Shown: one piece after another, positions 9,651-18,354 of the stretch | Layout of the letters: every line of letters begins with the position of its first letter | Position numbering within the stretch: position 1 is the stretch's first letter | From: Thioalkalivibrio sp. ALJ3 | GTDB taxonomy: Bacteria > Pseudomonadota > Gammaproteobacteria > Ectothiorhodospirales > Ectothiorhodospiraceae | Length of the DNA: 64,000 nucleotides | Assembly: GCF_000377205.1 (NCBI RefSeq) | Contig: NZ_KB897905.1 | Location: 1-64,000 of the forward strand | Reading direction: 5' to 3' | Notes under the pieces: model-generated | What the model saw: the letters and a program-made list of their open reading frames with translations, nothing else | What the model was told of the DNA's origin: nothing | Databases searched by the model: none | Translations under genes and position numbers: made by a program

Positions 9651-10865
9651 ATGCAGAACACCGGGCATCGCAGGGTCACGACAACCCTGCCAGGGGCTGT
9701 CCCCAGCGCGGCACGATCCACCACTGAGAGCAAAGCTCACAGCCGGGGCGGCATCGATCTTCTGATCGTTGCGGCCAACGCCCGCTCCCTGATCGCCAAC
9801 CGTGGGGACCTGATCCGCGAGATCCGCCGCCACGGTCAATCGGTGGCCGCCGCCGTCCCGCGCAAGGACTACCTGCCCGAGGTCGAGGAACTGGGGATTC
9901 CGATCTACCCCTTCGACCTGGGCCGCACCGGCGTCAACCCGATCGAAGATCTGCGGACCACCGTTGCGCTGAAGCAGTTGATGCGCCGCCTGCGGCCGGA
10001 GGCCGTGTTCAGCTATACCGTCAAGCCCGTGGTGTACGGTTCCCTGGCCGCACGCTGGGCCGGGGTCCCGCGGGTCTACGCCATGATCACGGGGCTCGGG
10101 CATGCCTTTACCACCGAGTCCTGGCGTACCCGCATCCTGCGCACCATCAGTTCGACCCTGTATCGCACAGCCCTGACCCGCTGTGATCGCGTGTTCTTCC
10201 AGAACCCCGATGACCTCCAGGATTTCCTTGATCGTGGCGTGCTGCCCAACACCGATCGGGTCGTTCGCATCAACGGGTCCGGGGTCGACGTGGATCGGTT
10301 CGCGGAACATCCACTGCCCGATGGCGACCCGCTGTTCCTGTTTGTCGGGCGCCTGCTCACCGAGAAAGGCATCCTCGAGTTCGTGGAGGCCGCGCGCCAG
10401 GTCCACGCTCAATATCCCCGCGCCCGCTTCGTAGTGGTCGGCCCCCACAATCCGGACCTGCCCCATACCATTTCGGCCGAACAGGTCGAGGCATGGAAAC
10501 GCGAAGGCATCGTCGAGTTCGTCGGTGGCGTGGCCGATGTTCGGCCCTGGCTCCAGCAGGCCTCTGCATTCGTCCTGCCCTCCTACCGTGAAGGCACGCC
10601 GCGCTCGGTGCTGGAGGCAATGAGCGTGGGCCGCCCGATCATCACCACCGATGCCCCGGGTTGTCGCGAAACCGTCGTCGACGGCGAGAACGGCTTCCTC
10701 GTTCCACCCCGGACCTCCGCGCCCCTGGCGGACGCCATGCAGCGGCTCCTCGACCATCCGGAACTGCTGCCCCGCATGGCCCGAGCCTCGCGCGAGCGGG
10801 TCGAGGCGAAGTACGAGGTGGGCCAGGTGAACCGCGTGATCCTGCGATCAATGGAGCTTGCATGA
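9651..10865 (+). CDS. Glycosyltransferase family 4 (PglA-like)
   Basis: This 404-residue GT-B protein has an N-terminal acceptor domain with FSYTVKPVVYGSLAARWAG, a signature shared with PglA- and CapM-like N-acetylhexosaminyltransferases. The C-terminal donor domain has FVGRLLTEKGILEF and an EX7E region around EGTPRSVLEAMSVGRP. The ATG at 9651 is chosen because AGGAG lies 8 bases upstream; longer in-frame versions lack such a site. The first 30 residues look disordered. Its stop overlaps the phosphoglycosyl transferase start, and a PglA-like enzyme next to a PglC-like one suggests that it adds the second sugar to the lipid carrier. Confidence 0.83.
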   Translation: MQNTGHRRVTTTLPGAVPSAARSTTESKAHSRGGIDLLIVAANARSLIANRGDLIREIRRHGQSVAAAVPRKDYLPEVEELGIPIYPFDLGRTGVNPIEDLRTTVALKQLMRRLRPEAVFSYTVKPVVYGSLAARWAGVPRVYAMITGLGHAFTTESWRTRILRTISSTLYRTALTRCDRVFFQNPDDLQDFLDRGVLPNTDRVVRINGSGVDVDRFAEHPLPDGDPLFLFVGRLLTEKGILEFVEAARQVHAQYPRARFVVVGPHNPDLPHTISAEQVEAWKREGIVEFVGGVADVRPWLQQASAFVLPSYREGTPRSVLEAMSVGRPIITTDAPGCRETVVDGENGFLVPPRTSAPLADAMQRLLDHPELLPRMARASRERVEAKYEVGQVNRVILRSMELA

Positions 10866-11512
10866 ACGCCACCCTCAAACGCCTGTTCGACATCCTGTCC
10901 AGCATGGCGGCGCTGCTTCTGCTGGCCCCGTTACTATTGCTGATCGCCATTGCGATCCGCCTCGACAGTCCAGGGCCAGTCCTCTTCCGCCAGCAACGCA
11001 TTGGCCTGGACGGACAGCCGTTCCGGGTCCTCAAGTTCCGCACCATGGTGGACCGCGACCCGGACTCGATCGACCAGCACCAGGAACAGGTGGTCAGCAC
11101 CGGCGTCGACCCGCGCATTACCCGGGTGGGCCGCTGGCTGCGGAGCACCAGCCTCGACGAACTGCCACAGCTGTGGAACATCCTGCGGGGCGACATGAGC
11201 GTGGTGGGCCCCCGACCGATCCTGCCGGAACAGGTGGAGGTTGTCCCTCCCTCCTTCGCCTCCCGGTTTTCCGTGCGTCCCGGCCTGACGGGTTTGGCCC
11301 AGGTCCGCGGTCGCCGCACCCTGGGCTGGGTTCAGCAACTCGAAGCCGACACCGAATATGCCGCGCAGCACAACCTGCTATATGACCTGGGGCTGATCCT
11401 GCGGACGGTGTACGTCGTACTGACCGGCCAGGGGATCTACGGGGAAGCCGGCATCAACTGGCGCACCTACCGCGATTCGTTGCGGAACCGACAGCAAGGG
11501 GATGCGGAATGA
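10862..11512 (+). CDS. Monotopic phosphoglycosyl transferase (PglC/WcaJ C-domain type)
   Basis: This 216-residue protein has one N-terminal re-entrant hydrophobic helix followed by the conserved bacterial sugar transferase core. Visible motifs are GPVLFRQQRIGLDG, FRVLKFRTM, TSLDELPQLWNIL and GPRP. It is expected to transfer a sugar phosphate from a UDP-sugar to undecaprenyl phosphate, starting lipid-linked glycan assembly on the cytoplasmic side of the inner membrane. The short length matches PglC rather than the longer polytopic WbaP/WcaJ forms. ATGA overlaps couple it to both neighbours. A second, unrelated initiating enzyme lies at 13435-14442. Confidence 0.88.
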   Translation: MNATLKRLFDILSSMAALLLLAPLLLLIAIAIRLDSPGPVLFRQQRIGLDGQPFRVLKFRTMVDRDPDSIDQHQEQVVSTGVDPRITRVGRWLRSTSLDELPQLWNILRGDMSVVGPRPILPEQVEVVPPSFASRFSVRPGLTGLAQVRGRRTLGWVQQLEADTEYAAQHNLLYDLGLILRTVYVVLTGQGIYGEAGINWRTYRDSLRNRQQGDAE

Positions 11513-12360
11513 CTTCGACCCTGAAACACATGTTCATCACGGCCTCCGCCGACGTCGCTCGGCAGGCCGAGGCAGCGGGAATCGCGCGTATCTTCGTCGA
11601 CATGGAGACCCGGGGAAAGGCCGAACGCCAGGGGCATCTGGATACCCACAAGGCGCGGCACACGCTTGATGATGTCCAACGCATCGCCAGTGCGCTCACG
11701 AACACGGAGCTGATGGTGCGCATCAATCCCCCGGCACCACAAACGCCCTCGGAGGTACGACAGGCGATCGAGGCCGGTGCCAACCGATTGATGCTGCCGA
11801 TGTTCACCCACATCGAGGAGGTGCAGCACTTTCTCGACGCCGTGGGCAGACAGGTGCCGGTCACCCTGCTGGTCGAAACACCACAGGCCCTGATCCGGCT
11901 GCCGTCCTACCTGCCCCTGCTCGGACCGCAGGACCAGATTCATATCGGCTTGAATGATCTGAGCCTGGCATCTGGGCTCGATTTCCTGTTCGAACCGCTG
12001 GCCGGCGGCCTGCTGGAAGCGCCGGCTGACCTGTGCCGCGAGGCGGGCGTCGCTTTCGGGTTTGGGGGCGTCGGCGCGGTGGGCAAGGGCGAGGTTCCCG
12101 CAGAGTCCATCCTGGGCGAGCATGTCCGCCTTGGGTCCGAATGGGTGATCCTTTCGCGCGCCTTCCGCGAGGTCGTCAGTCAGGAAGACCCGGCGACCGG
12201 GACAGCACGCCTGCGCCGCGAGCTGGAGCGACTGCAGGCCGCGGAACAGCAGTTTCGCACAGCTCCCCCGGAAGCCCTGCTGGAGAACCGCGACCAGGTC
12301 CGCAGCCGCATCTTCCGGCTGGCGGCCCGCATGCACAACCGGAGCCGTGCATGCGCCTGA
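11509..12360 (+). CDS. HpcH/HpaI or citrate lyase-like aldolase family protein
   Basis: This 283-residue protein looks like a TIM-barrel class II pyruvate-type aldolase. VETPQAL carries the expected metal-ligand Glu, and an Asp in GLNDLS is the second likely ligand. An early DMETRG stretch fits the acidic active-site region. Family members cleave or form C-C bonds using pyruvate, oxaloacetate or acyl-CoA. Their presence in an exopolysaccharide operon is unusual. With the D-2-hydroxyacid dehydrogenase encoded next, it may build or process a keto/hydroxy-acid substituent or a nonulosonate-like precursor; this is inference. Start and stop both overlap neighbours, by 4 and 10 bases. Confidence 0.7.
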   Translation: MTSTLKHMFITASADVARQAEAAGIARIFVDMETRGKAERQGHLDTHKARHTLDDVQRIASALTNTELMVRINPPAPQTPSEVRQAIEAGANRLMLPMFTHIEEVQHFLDAVGRQVPVTLLVETPQALIRLPSYLPLLGPQDQIHIGLNDLSLASGLDFLFEPLAGGLLEAPADLCREAGVAFGFGGVGAVGKGEVPAESILGEHVRLGSEWVILSRAFREVVSQEDPATGTARLRRELERLQAAEQQFRTAPPEALLENRDQVRSRIFRLAARMHNRSRACA

Positions 12361-13319
12361 ACCATACCCTGTTCCTGCAGAAACCGGAGGTTCTGGAGAA
12401 GCAGCAGGATACGATCGAAGCCCGCCTGCAGCAGGCGTTGCCCAACACCAAACTGACCTTCGCCGGTCAGCCCGAGGCGATCCCCGAAGGGCTCGCGGTC
12501 GACGCGGTGATTGCCCCCACCCTGCCCTGGCTTCCCGATGCCCTCCGTCGCCTGTCGCACTATGACTGGGTGCACTTCTTGTCCGCCGGGGTAGAAAAAA
12601 TCTGGGACATGCCATTCCCCAAGGATGGCGTATTGATGACCAAGAGCAGTGGCGTCCACGGCGCCCCGATGAGCGAGTATGCGATCGGCGCCATGCTCTA
12701 TTTCGCCAAGCACTTCGACCGCTTCAACGCGCAAAGCCGCGACAAGCGCTGGGAGCGCTGCTGGCTCGGGGAGCTGACCGGGCGCACCGCCATGGTGCTC
12801 GGCATGGGGCATATCGGCACCGAGGTGGCGCGCCGGGCCCGGGCGTTCGACATGCGCGTGATCGGGGTCCAGCGCAACCCGCGGCCGCATGACTGTGCCG
12901 ACGAGGTCATCGCCCTCGATGCCGTAGAGGACCGCCTGCCGGAGGTGGACGACCTGATCGTATGCCTGCCGCTCACGCCGGACACACGACACCGGGTCGG
13001 CGAAGCCCAGTTCCAGCTCCTTGAACCGGGTGCCGTGCTGGTGGACATCTCGCGCGGCGGGGTCGTGGATCAGCAGGCGCTGACTCGCGCACTGGATACC
13101 GGCCGGCTACGCGGCGCGGCGGTGGACGTCTTCGAAGAGCAACCCCTGCCCGTGGAATCGCCCCTGTGGAACCGGGAGAACGTACTCGTCACACCCCATG
13201 TCTCGGGCACCTCGCCGCACTACATGGAGCGGGCACTGGAGATCTTCATCCACAACGCCCGTGCGATGGAGCGGGGCCAGTCACCGATCACACCGGTCGA
13301 TCCGGTCGCCGGCTACTAG
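12351..13319 (+). CDS. D-isomer-specific 2-hydroxyacid dehydrogenase family protein
   Basis: This 322-residue protein has the NAD(P)-binding motif GMGHIGTEVA near the middle. LVDISRGGVVDQQAL and VDVFEEQPLPVESPLW follow, then TPHVSG, whose His fits the catalytic position of this family. It should reduce a 2-keto acid to a D-2-hydroxyacid or run the reverse reaction. The ATG at 12351 overlaps the aldolase stop by 10 bases, so the two are almost certainly co-expressed. A pathway from an aldol product to a hydroxy acid that decorates the glycan is plausible but unproven. Confidence 0.8.
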   Translation: MRLNHTLFLQKPEVLEKQQDTIEARLQQALPNTKLTFAGQPEAIPEGLAVDAVIAPTLPWLPDALRRLSHYDWVHFLSAGVEKIWDMPFPKDGVLMTKSSGVHGAPMSEYAIGAMLYFAKHFDRFNAQSRDKRWERCWLGELTGRTAMVLGMGHIGTEVARRARAFDMRVIGVQRNPRPHDCADEVIALDAVEDRLPEVDDLIVCLPLTPDTRHRVGEAQFQLLEPGAVLVDISRGGVVDQQALTRALDTGRLRGAAVDVFEEQPLPVESPLWNRENVLVTPHVSGTSPHYMERALEIFIHNARAMERGQSPITPVDPVAGY

Positions 13320-13434
13320 GGAGACGCTGGAGTCTTACCCCCCCTTCCCCCACAATGCGCGGCATCAAGGGGACCTTCCTTGATCCGCGTCACTGTGACG
13401 GGCCACCAAACGGGTGTGATGGGGAGTGCTTTAC

Positions 13435-14442
13435 GTGATCGAGACCATCGGATTGCTGGCCGCCTTCTCGCTGGTGGTGATGATCACGGGCTGGATTCGC
13501 GGCTACGCCGTTGGTCGGCAGTTGGTCGACATCCCGGGCGCGCGCAGTTCGCACCACACACCCACGCCACGCGGCGCCGGCCTGGCGCTGGTGCTGGTAT
13601 TCCTCGTCGGCACCCTGCTCTCCACCTGGCTCGAATGGGTCGACCCGTACACCGCTGTCGCACTCATTGGCGCGGCGGGTGCCGTGGCCCTGGTAGGCTG
13701 GCTGGATGATCACGGTCACCTGGCCGCCCGCTGGCGATTGCTGGTTCACTTTCTGGCGGCCGCCTGGGGCCTCGCCTGGATGGGTGGCCTGCCCCCGGTG
13801 GCCATCATGGGTTTCCAGATCGACGCCGGGTGGGTCGGCCATCTCCTCGCGCTGTTCTACGTGGTCTGGCTGCTGAACCTCTACAACTTCATGGACGGGA
13901 TCGACGGTCTGGCCGGCATTCAGGCGGTTACGACCTGCCTGGCCATGGCCGGTCTGCTCTTCTGGTGGGGTGATGCCCATGCGTGGTGGCTACCGGCCCT
14001 GCTCTCTGCGGCGAGCGCGGGATTCCTCGTCTGGAATTTTCCACGGGCGCGGATCTTCATGGGCGATGTCGGGAGCGGCACGCTCGGGCTTCTGCTGGGG
14101 TTGCTGTCTCTGCACGCGGCCGGACTGGACACCAATTTCCTGGCCGCCTGGCTGATCCTGCTGGGCGTCTTCATCATCGACGCCACCACAACACTGGCAG
14201 TGCGGCTGTTTCGGGGGATGCGGGTCTACGAGGCGCACCGCAGCCATGCCTACCAGCACGCCGCCCAACGGTTCGGGTCACACATCCCGGTGGCGGTGGG
14301 TGTCGCCGTGATCAACCTTCTGTGGTTACTCCCTATCGCAATTTTGGTCGTCGCTAACCAGTTGCCAGGTGCGGCCGGTATCCTGATCGGCTACCTGCCG
14401 CTACTTCTGCTGGCGATCACCCTCCGCGCAGGACGCGACTGA
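13435..14442 (+). CDS. Polytopic prenyl-phosphate N-acetylhexosamine-1-P transferase (WecA/WbpL-like)
   Basis: This protein of about 335 residues has about ten hydrophobic helices and the conserved motifs of the MraY/WecA family. These are GARSSHHTPTPRGAG, the magnesium motif GWLDDHGHL, NLYNFMDGIDG, and FMGDVGSG, with an HRSHAYQ-type cytoplasmic loop. It transfers an N-acetylhexosamine phosphate to undecaprenyl phosphate. A GTG at 13435 is preferred because GGGGAG lies 8 bases upstream; a GTG at 13426 would add three residues and overlap that site. It is the last plus-strand gene of the locus and is convergent with the wbpM-like gene. Confidence 0.87.
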   Translation: MIETIGLLAAFSLVVMITGWIRGYAVGRQLVDIPGARSSHHTPTPRGAGLALVLVFLVGTLLSTWLEWVDPYTAVALIGAAGAVALVGWLDDHGHLAARWRLLVHFLAAAWGLAWMGGLPPVAIMGFQIDAGWVGHLLALFYVVWLLNLYNFMDGIDGLAGIQAVTTCLAMAGLLFWWGDAHAWWLPALLSAASAGFLVWNFPRARIFMGDVGSGTLGLLLGLLSLHAAGLDTNFLAAWLILLGVFIIDATTTLAVRLFRGMRVYEAHRSHAYQHAAQRFGSHIPVAVGVAVINLLWLLPIAILVVANQLPGAAGILIGYLPLLLLAITLRAGRD

Positions 14443-14467
14443 TCCGGGTCTCGCCAGGACCCGGATC
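14441..14467. terminator. Inverted repeat between the convergent polysaccharide genes
   Basis: A perfect 10-bp stem, GATCCGGGTC at 14441-14450 with GACCCGGATC at 14458-14467, has a 7-base loop and begins inside the stop codon of the WecA-like gene. It lies between two convergent genes and probably ends transcription from one or both sides, although no clear T tract flanks it. Confidence 0.55.
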
Positions 14468-14478
14468 ACCAAGCACCC

Positions 14479-16482
14479 CTAGCGTGGTGAAACAGGATCG
14501 GCCACCCGGGCATAGGCCACTGCTGCGGGGCGTACCCTCGGGGCAGGCACCGGACGGGGAGAAGCAGTCGTCACCGGCCCGCTGTGCTCGGTCCCTTCCT
14601 TCCGGCCCGGTTCGTAGCCATCGACGAGCTTGCGCAACACCTCGAACGCTATCTGGGCATTGCGTTCCCGGTCGGCCTTTTCCAGCGTAAGCAGGGCCTG
14701 CGCGAGAAGCTCGGATGCAACACAGGACTCGCGGGCTCGCATGATCTTGGTATGGGGGGTTGCCTCCACGTTGTCCCCGATCAACAGCTCTTCGTAGAGC
14801 TTCTCGCCCGGGCGCAGTCCGGTACATGTAATGGCGATTCCTTCTCCGTCTGGGGAATCGTCCTCGCGGACCTGGTATCCGTGCAGGCGGATCATGCGTC
14901 GGGCCAGGTCGATGATGCGCACGGGCTCGCCCATGTCGAGCACGTAAACCTCGCCACCCTGCGCCATCGCCCCGGCCTGAATGACCAGCTCCGCGGCCTC
15001 CGGAATCGACATGAAGTAGCGAGTAATCTCGGGATGAGTCACCGTGACCGGCCCGCCTTCACGAATCTGGCGGTGGAACAGCGGCACGACGGACCCGGAC
15101 GACCCCAGGACATTGCCGAAACGCACCATGCTGAATACGGTTGCGTCCTGGCGGCGCGCCCGATCCTGCAGGACCATCTCGGCCAGACGCTTGCTCGCGC
15201 CCATCACATTGGTGGGCCGTACGGCCTTGTCCGTACTCACCAGGATAAAGCGCTCCACACCGGCTGCGATCGCCGCATCGGCGACCACGGCGGTACCCAG
15301 GGTATTGTTGCGCAGGCCTTCCAGCAGATTGCCTTCAACCAGCGGCACGTGCTTGTAGGCCGCCGCGTGATAAAGCGTCTGCACGCCATACTGGTGCAAC
15401 ACCTCTTCCACACGCGCCTGATTGGCGACCGAACCCAGTACGGCGTGTACCTCCACCCCTGCCTGCATGGACGACCGACGCTGTGTGATCTCCTGTTCGA
15501 TCCGGTAGAGCGCAAACTCGTTACGCTCGAACAGCACCAGGGCGGCTGGTTCGAGACTGAGGATGCGGCGGCACAGCTCCGAACCGATGGAGCCCCCGGC
15601 CCCTGTCACCATGACCACCCGCCCGCGAATGCTCCGCGCCAGCAGGGCCTCGTTGGGCGGCACGGGATCACGACCGAGCAGGTCGGCGACATCCAGATCC
15701 TCCAGCTGATCCAGTGGCGCCTGGCCCGAAACAACCGCTTCCAGTGAGGGCACCGACTGCACATGCAGCGGATACGGCTCCAGCCATTCGAGGATCCGCC
15801 GCCGGTCGGTCCGGCTCGCGGACGGAACCGCCAGCAGCACTCGGCGTACCCCACACTGTTCCACCAGGATGCCCAGGGCCTCGGTGCCGCAAACCGGGAT
15901 GTCGTCAATCGAGCGGCCCTGCACCGCCGGGTCTTCGTCGATGAACGCCATCACACGGAACCGGCCACTGGACTGCAGGCCGGAGGCCAGTTGAACCCCT
16001 GCCTCACCGGCGCCGAAGATGACCACGCGCTCGCTACCGGTACGTGCGTCGGACACGGCCTGGTACCAACTCCGCACCAGGAAGCGACCCGCCGCGACCA
16101 GGGCAAAGGCCAGCAGCGCAAAATTCACCGCGACCGCCCCGAAGAATCCAGGCGTCTGCGTCAGTTCGGCCGACGCCCAGATCATCAGCGCCAGAGCGGA
16201 GACACCGATGATCACCGCGCGAACGGCCCGGGCCCCCATGAAGCGCACAACCGTTCGGTAAAGACCGAGCCGCGCAAACACCAGAACGCCGACCGCCGGA
16301 ACCAGCGCAAACAGCCACCAGGCTTCGACCATCATGGGCGGCATCGGCTGCCCCGTACGAATCACGAAGGCGAGCCACAGTGCCAGCGGCAGCATTGCGA
16401 GATCCGCCAGCACCATCAATCCCTGCTTTTTGCCGCGCGGCAATCGCAGCAAGTTCTCCAGACTACGATCCAGTACCGCCAT
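14479..16482 (-). CDS. wbpM: Nucleoside-diphosphate-sugar 4,6-dehydratase, WbpM/FlaA1-like
   Basis: This 667-residue protein matches the long membrane form of the CapD/WbpM family. Four transmembrane helices occupy about residues 20-132. A first Rossmann domain has FGAGEAG (156-162), and the catalytic short-chain dehydratase domain has TGAGGSIG (293-300), STDKA (416-420), Met427 and Lys431. It is expected to dehydrate UDP-GlcNAc to a 4-keto-6-deoxy sugar, feeding QuiNAc, FucNAc or bacillosamine-type sugars to the locus. It is transcribed toward the other polysaccharide genes. The last 40 residues are Pro/Ala-rich and probably disordered. Confidence 0.88.
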   Translation of the reverse strand: MAVLDRSLENLLRLPRGKKQGLMVLADLAMLPLALWLAFVIRTGQPMPPMMVEAWWLFALVPAVGVLVFARLGLYRTVVRFMGARAVRAVIIGVSALALMIWASAELTQTPGFFGAVAVNFALLAFALVAAGRFLVRSWYQAVSDARTGSERVVIFGAGEAGVQLASGLQSSGRFRVMAFIDEDPAVQGRSIDDIPVCGTEALGILVEQCGVRRVLLAVPSASRTDRRRILEWLEPYPLHVQSVPSLEAVVSGQAPLDQLEDLDVADLLGRDPVPPNEALLARSIRGRVVMVTGAGGSIGSELCRRILSLEPAALVLFERNEFALYRIEQEITQRRSSMQAGVEVHAVLGSVANQARVEEVLHQYGVQTLYHAAAYKHVPLVEGNLLEGLRNNTLGTAVVADAAIAAGVERFILVSTDKAVRPTNVMGASKRLAEMVLQDRARRQDATVFSMVRFGNVLGSSGSVVPLFHRQIREGGPVTVTHPEITRYFMSIPEAAELVIQAGAMAQGGEVYVLDMGEPVRIIDLARRMIRLHGYQVREDDSPDGEGIAITCTGLRPGEKLYEELLIGDNVEATPHTKIMRARESCVASELLAQALLTLEKADRERNAQIAFEVLRKLVDGYEPGRKEGTEHSGPVTTASPRPVPAPRVRPAAVAYARVADPVSPR

Positions 16483-16813
16483 CGTTCATGCCTCCCACAG
16501 TGTCAGCAACCGGTCGCGGGGACACTCGCCGAGCCTGTCGGCTCCTCGTACGCCGCGAACGAGTGGGGAGGCTAGCACCTCAATGGCAGGCTAATTGGGG
16601 GGGAAATCACGCTGTCAGACGAACGACTGAGGGCACCATCACGCTGTCGCTGAATCACTGCGAAATCAACGAAAAAGGTTGACCGAATACCGCCCGAGAC
16701 ACCCGGCATTCGCGCGCAGGGCAGCCCCGCCAGAGGACGGCTGGGCCAAGCAGGCGAGGCCGCCACAGGCAAGCCCGGAATCCGGAGCAGATGCAGAAGA
16801 TCAGATCAGGAGA
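16483..16813. other. Intergenic region between the wbpM-like gene and the tRNA cluster
   Basis: No convincing gene is present in these 331 bases. The wbpM-like promoter and the 3' trailer of the tRNA transcript should lie here, but no consensus promoter or classical hairpin with a T tract was recognised. Short open frames here have no ribosome site or protein-like composition. Confidence 0.5.
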
Positions 16814-16889
16814 TGGTGGGCCGTGTAGGAATCGAACCTACAACCAATGGATTAAGAGTCCACTGCTCTACCAATTGAGCTAACGGCCC
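16814..16889 (-). tRNA. tRNA-Lys (CTT)
   Basis: Read on the minus strand, a 76-base cloverleaf begins GGGCCGT and ends ACGGCCC-A-CCA, with CCA encoded. The anticodon loop CTCTTAA gives anticodon CTT. It is the last member of a Pro-Arg-His-Lys tRNA cluster. Confidence 0.96.
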
Positions 16890-16904
16890 CCGGGAAATAG
16901 GGGA

Positions 16905-16981
16905 TGGGGTGACCGATGGGACTCGAACCCACGACAACCGGAGTCACAATCCGGGACTCTACCAACTGAGCTACGGTCACC
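16905..16981 (-). tRNA. tRNA-His (GTG)
   Basis: The minus-strand cloverleaf is 77 bases with encoded CCA. The anticodon loop TTGTGAC gives GTG. The extra 5' G (-1) that pairs with C73, unique to tRNA-His, is encoded. Confidence 0.96.
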
Positions 16982-17019
16982 ACCGTGTCACTGTCCAGAC
17001 AACTGCCACAGGGCGGCTC

Positions 17020-17096
17020 TGGCGCGCCCGGCAGGACTCGAACCTGCAACCGTCGGCTTAGAAGGCCGATGCTCTATCCGGTTGAGCTACGAGCGC
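17020..17096 (-). tRNA. tRNA-Arg (TCT)
   Basis: The minus-strand cloverleaf is 77 bases with encoded CCA. The acceptor stem is GCGCTCG with CGGGCGC, one G-T pair included. The anticodon loop CTTCTAA gives TCT, which reads AGA/AGG codons. Confidence 0.95.
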
Positions 17097-17164
17097 GTTA
17101 CCGCCGAACGTCGAGGCTCCACGCCTGATCTCGAGCCTGCCTGCTGGCCATTGACCGGGATAGG

Positions 17165-17241
17165 TGGTCGGGGTAGAGGGATTCGAACCCCCGACATCCT
17201 GCTCCCAAAGCAGGCGCGCTACCAGACTGCGCTATACCCCG
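17165..17241 (-). tRNA. tRNA-Pro (TGG)
   Basis: The minus-strand cloverleaf is 77 bases, with acceptor CGGGGTA/TACCCCG and encoded CCA. The anticodon loop TTTGGGA gives TGG. It is the first gene of the four-tRNA cluster, which resembles the Arg-His-Leu-Pro clusters of gammaproteobacteria. Confidence 0.96.
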
Positions 17242-17399
17242 TCGAGCCGTCCCCGCAAAAGGGCCTACACAGCGAGCGCAGGATGGTAGCGCTGCCACCG
17301 CCGGCGGTCAAGGCAGGAAACACTATTAACATTGTTCTTTCATGCACGTTTCCGTGCTACCGTGGCTTTGAGCGGGGATGCGCGCGGGGGGACAGGGAC

Positions 17400-18275
17400 A
17401 TGCTCAACTGGATCGCCAACGGGGCTATCGTGCTGGGCGCAGCGGGCCTGATCTATGCCCAGTGGAACCTCGCTCGACTGTTGCGCGAGCTGCCGGAAAG
17501 CCGCGTGCGCACCGGCTGGCTGCTGATGTCTCTGCTGATCCCGGTATTCACCCTCGGTTATTTCGGCTTCATCCCGCTGAACTGGGGCATGTACCAGACC
17601 ATCCCCGATCTGCTGGTGCCGATCATCTTCCTGCTGGGTGGCTGTTTCGTCTGCACTGTCGTGCGCCTTACCTATCACTCGGTGGAGAGCATTCGTCGGA
17701 TCACCCGACTGGAACACGAGTCGATCACCGATCCCCTGACCGGGCTATTCAACCGTCGCCACATGAACCGCCGCCTGGATGAAGAGACCGCCCGCGCGCG
17801 CCGCTATGGGCAGTCGCTGTCGGTCGTCATGCTGGACATCGACCAGTTCAAGGGGATCAACGATCGCCTGGGACACCTGGCGGGTGATTACATCCTTCAG
17901 TCGATCGCCCTGCGCCTGCGACAGAATCTGCGCCGAGTGGACCTGGCGGCACGCTTTGGCGGCGAGGAGTTCGTGATCATCACGCCGCATACCGACCTGG
18001 ACTCCGCGCTGCAACTGGCCGAAAAACTGCGCACCGAGATCGCCCAGACGCCCATCATACTCAAGGGTCACGAACATGTACCGCCCTGCGCACCCGACGA
18101 ACTGTACATTACCGTCTCAGTCGGAGTCGCCAGCCTCGATATCGAGCCCGACTCCCGCGACAACGCGGATTTCCTGATCCAGCGGGCGGACGATGCCCTC
18201 TATCGTGCCAAGGCCGGCGGCCGCAATCGCTGCGAAGGCGGACCCAGTCGCGCCAGCCTGGCCGCGGCGATCTGA
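17400..18275 (+). CDS. Membrane-anchored GGDEF diguanylate cyclase
   Basis: This 291-residue protein has two or three N-terminal transmembrane helices (about residues 3-20, 42-62 and 70-90), then a short linker and a GGDEF domain. The active site ARFGGEEF is intact. An RxxD inhibitory I-site (RRVD) sits exactly five residues before it, so feedback inhibition by c-di-GMP is likely. The protein should make c-di-GMP from two GTP at the inner membrane. No sensory domain other than the helices is seen. The ATG at 17400 is chosen; the frame stays open upstream only through the tRNA genes, which is an artefact. Confidence 0.88.
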   Translation: MLNWIANGAIVLGAAGLIYAQWNLARLLRELPESRVRTGWLLMSLLIPVFTLGYFGFIPLNWGMYQTIPDLLVPIIFLLGGCFVCTVVRLTYHSVESIRRITRLEHESITDPLTGLFNRRHMNRRLDEETARARRYGQSLSVVMLDIDQFKGINDRLGHLAGDYILQSIALRLRQNLRRVDLAARFGGEEFVIITPHTDLDSALQLAEKLRTEIAQTPIILKGHEHVPPCAPDELYITVSVGVASLDIEPDSRDNADFLIQRADDALYRAKAGGRNRCEGGPSRASLAAAI

Positions 18276-18354
18276 CACTCCCACCAACGGACTGGCTTGA
18301 GGCGCTCCCGCGCGCGTGGGATGATCGCGGCCAGTTTCCGAGACAGAGCCTCCC

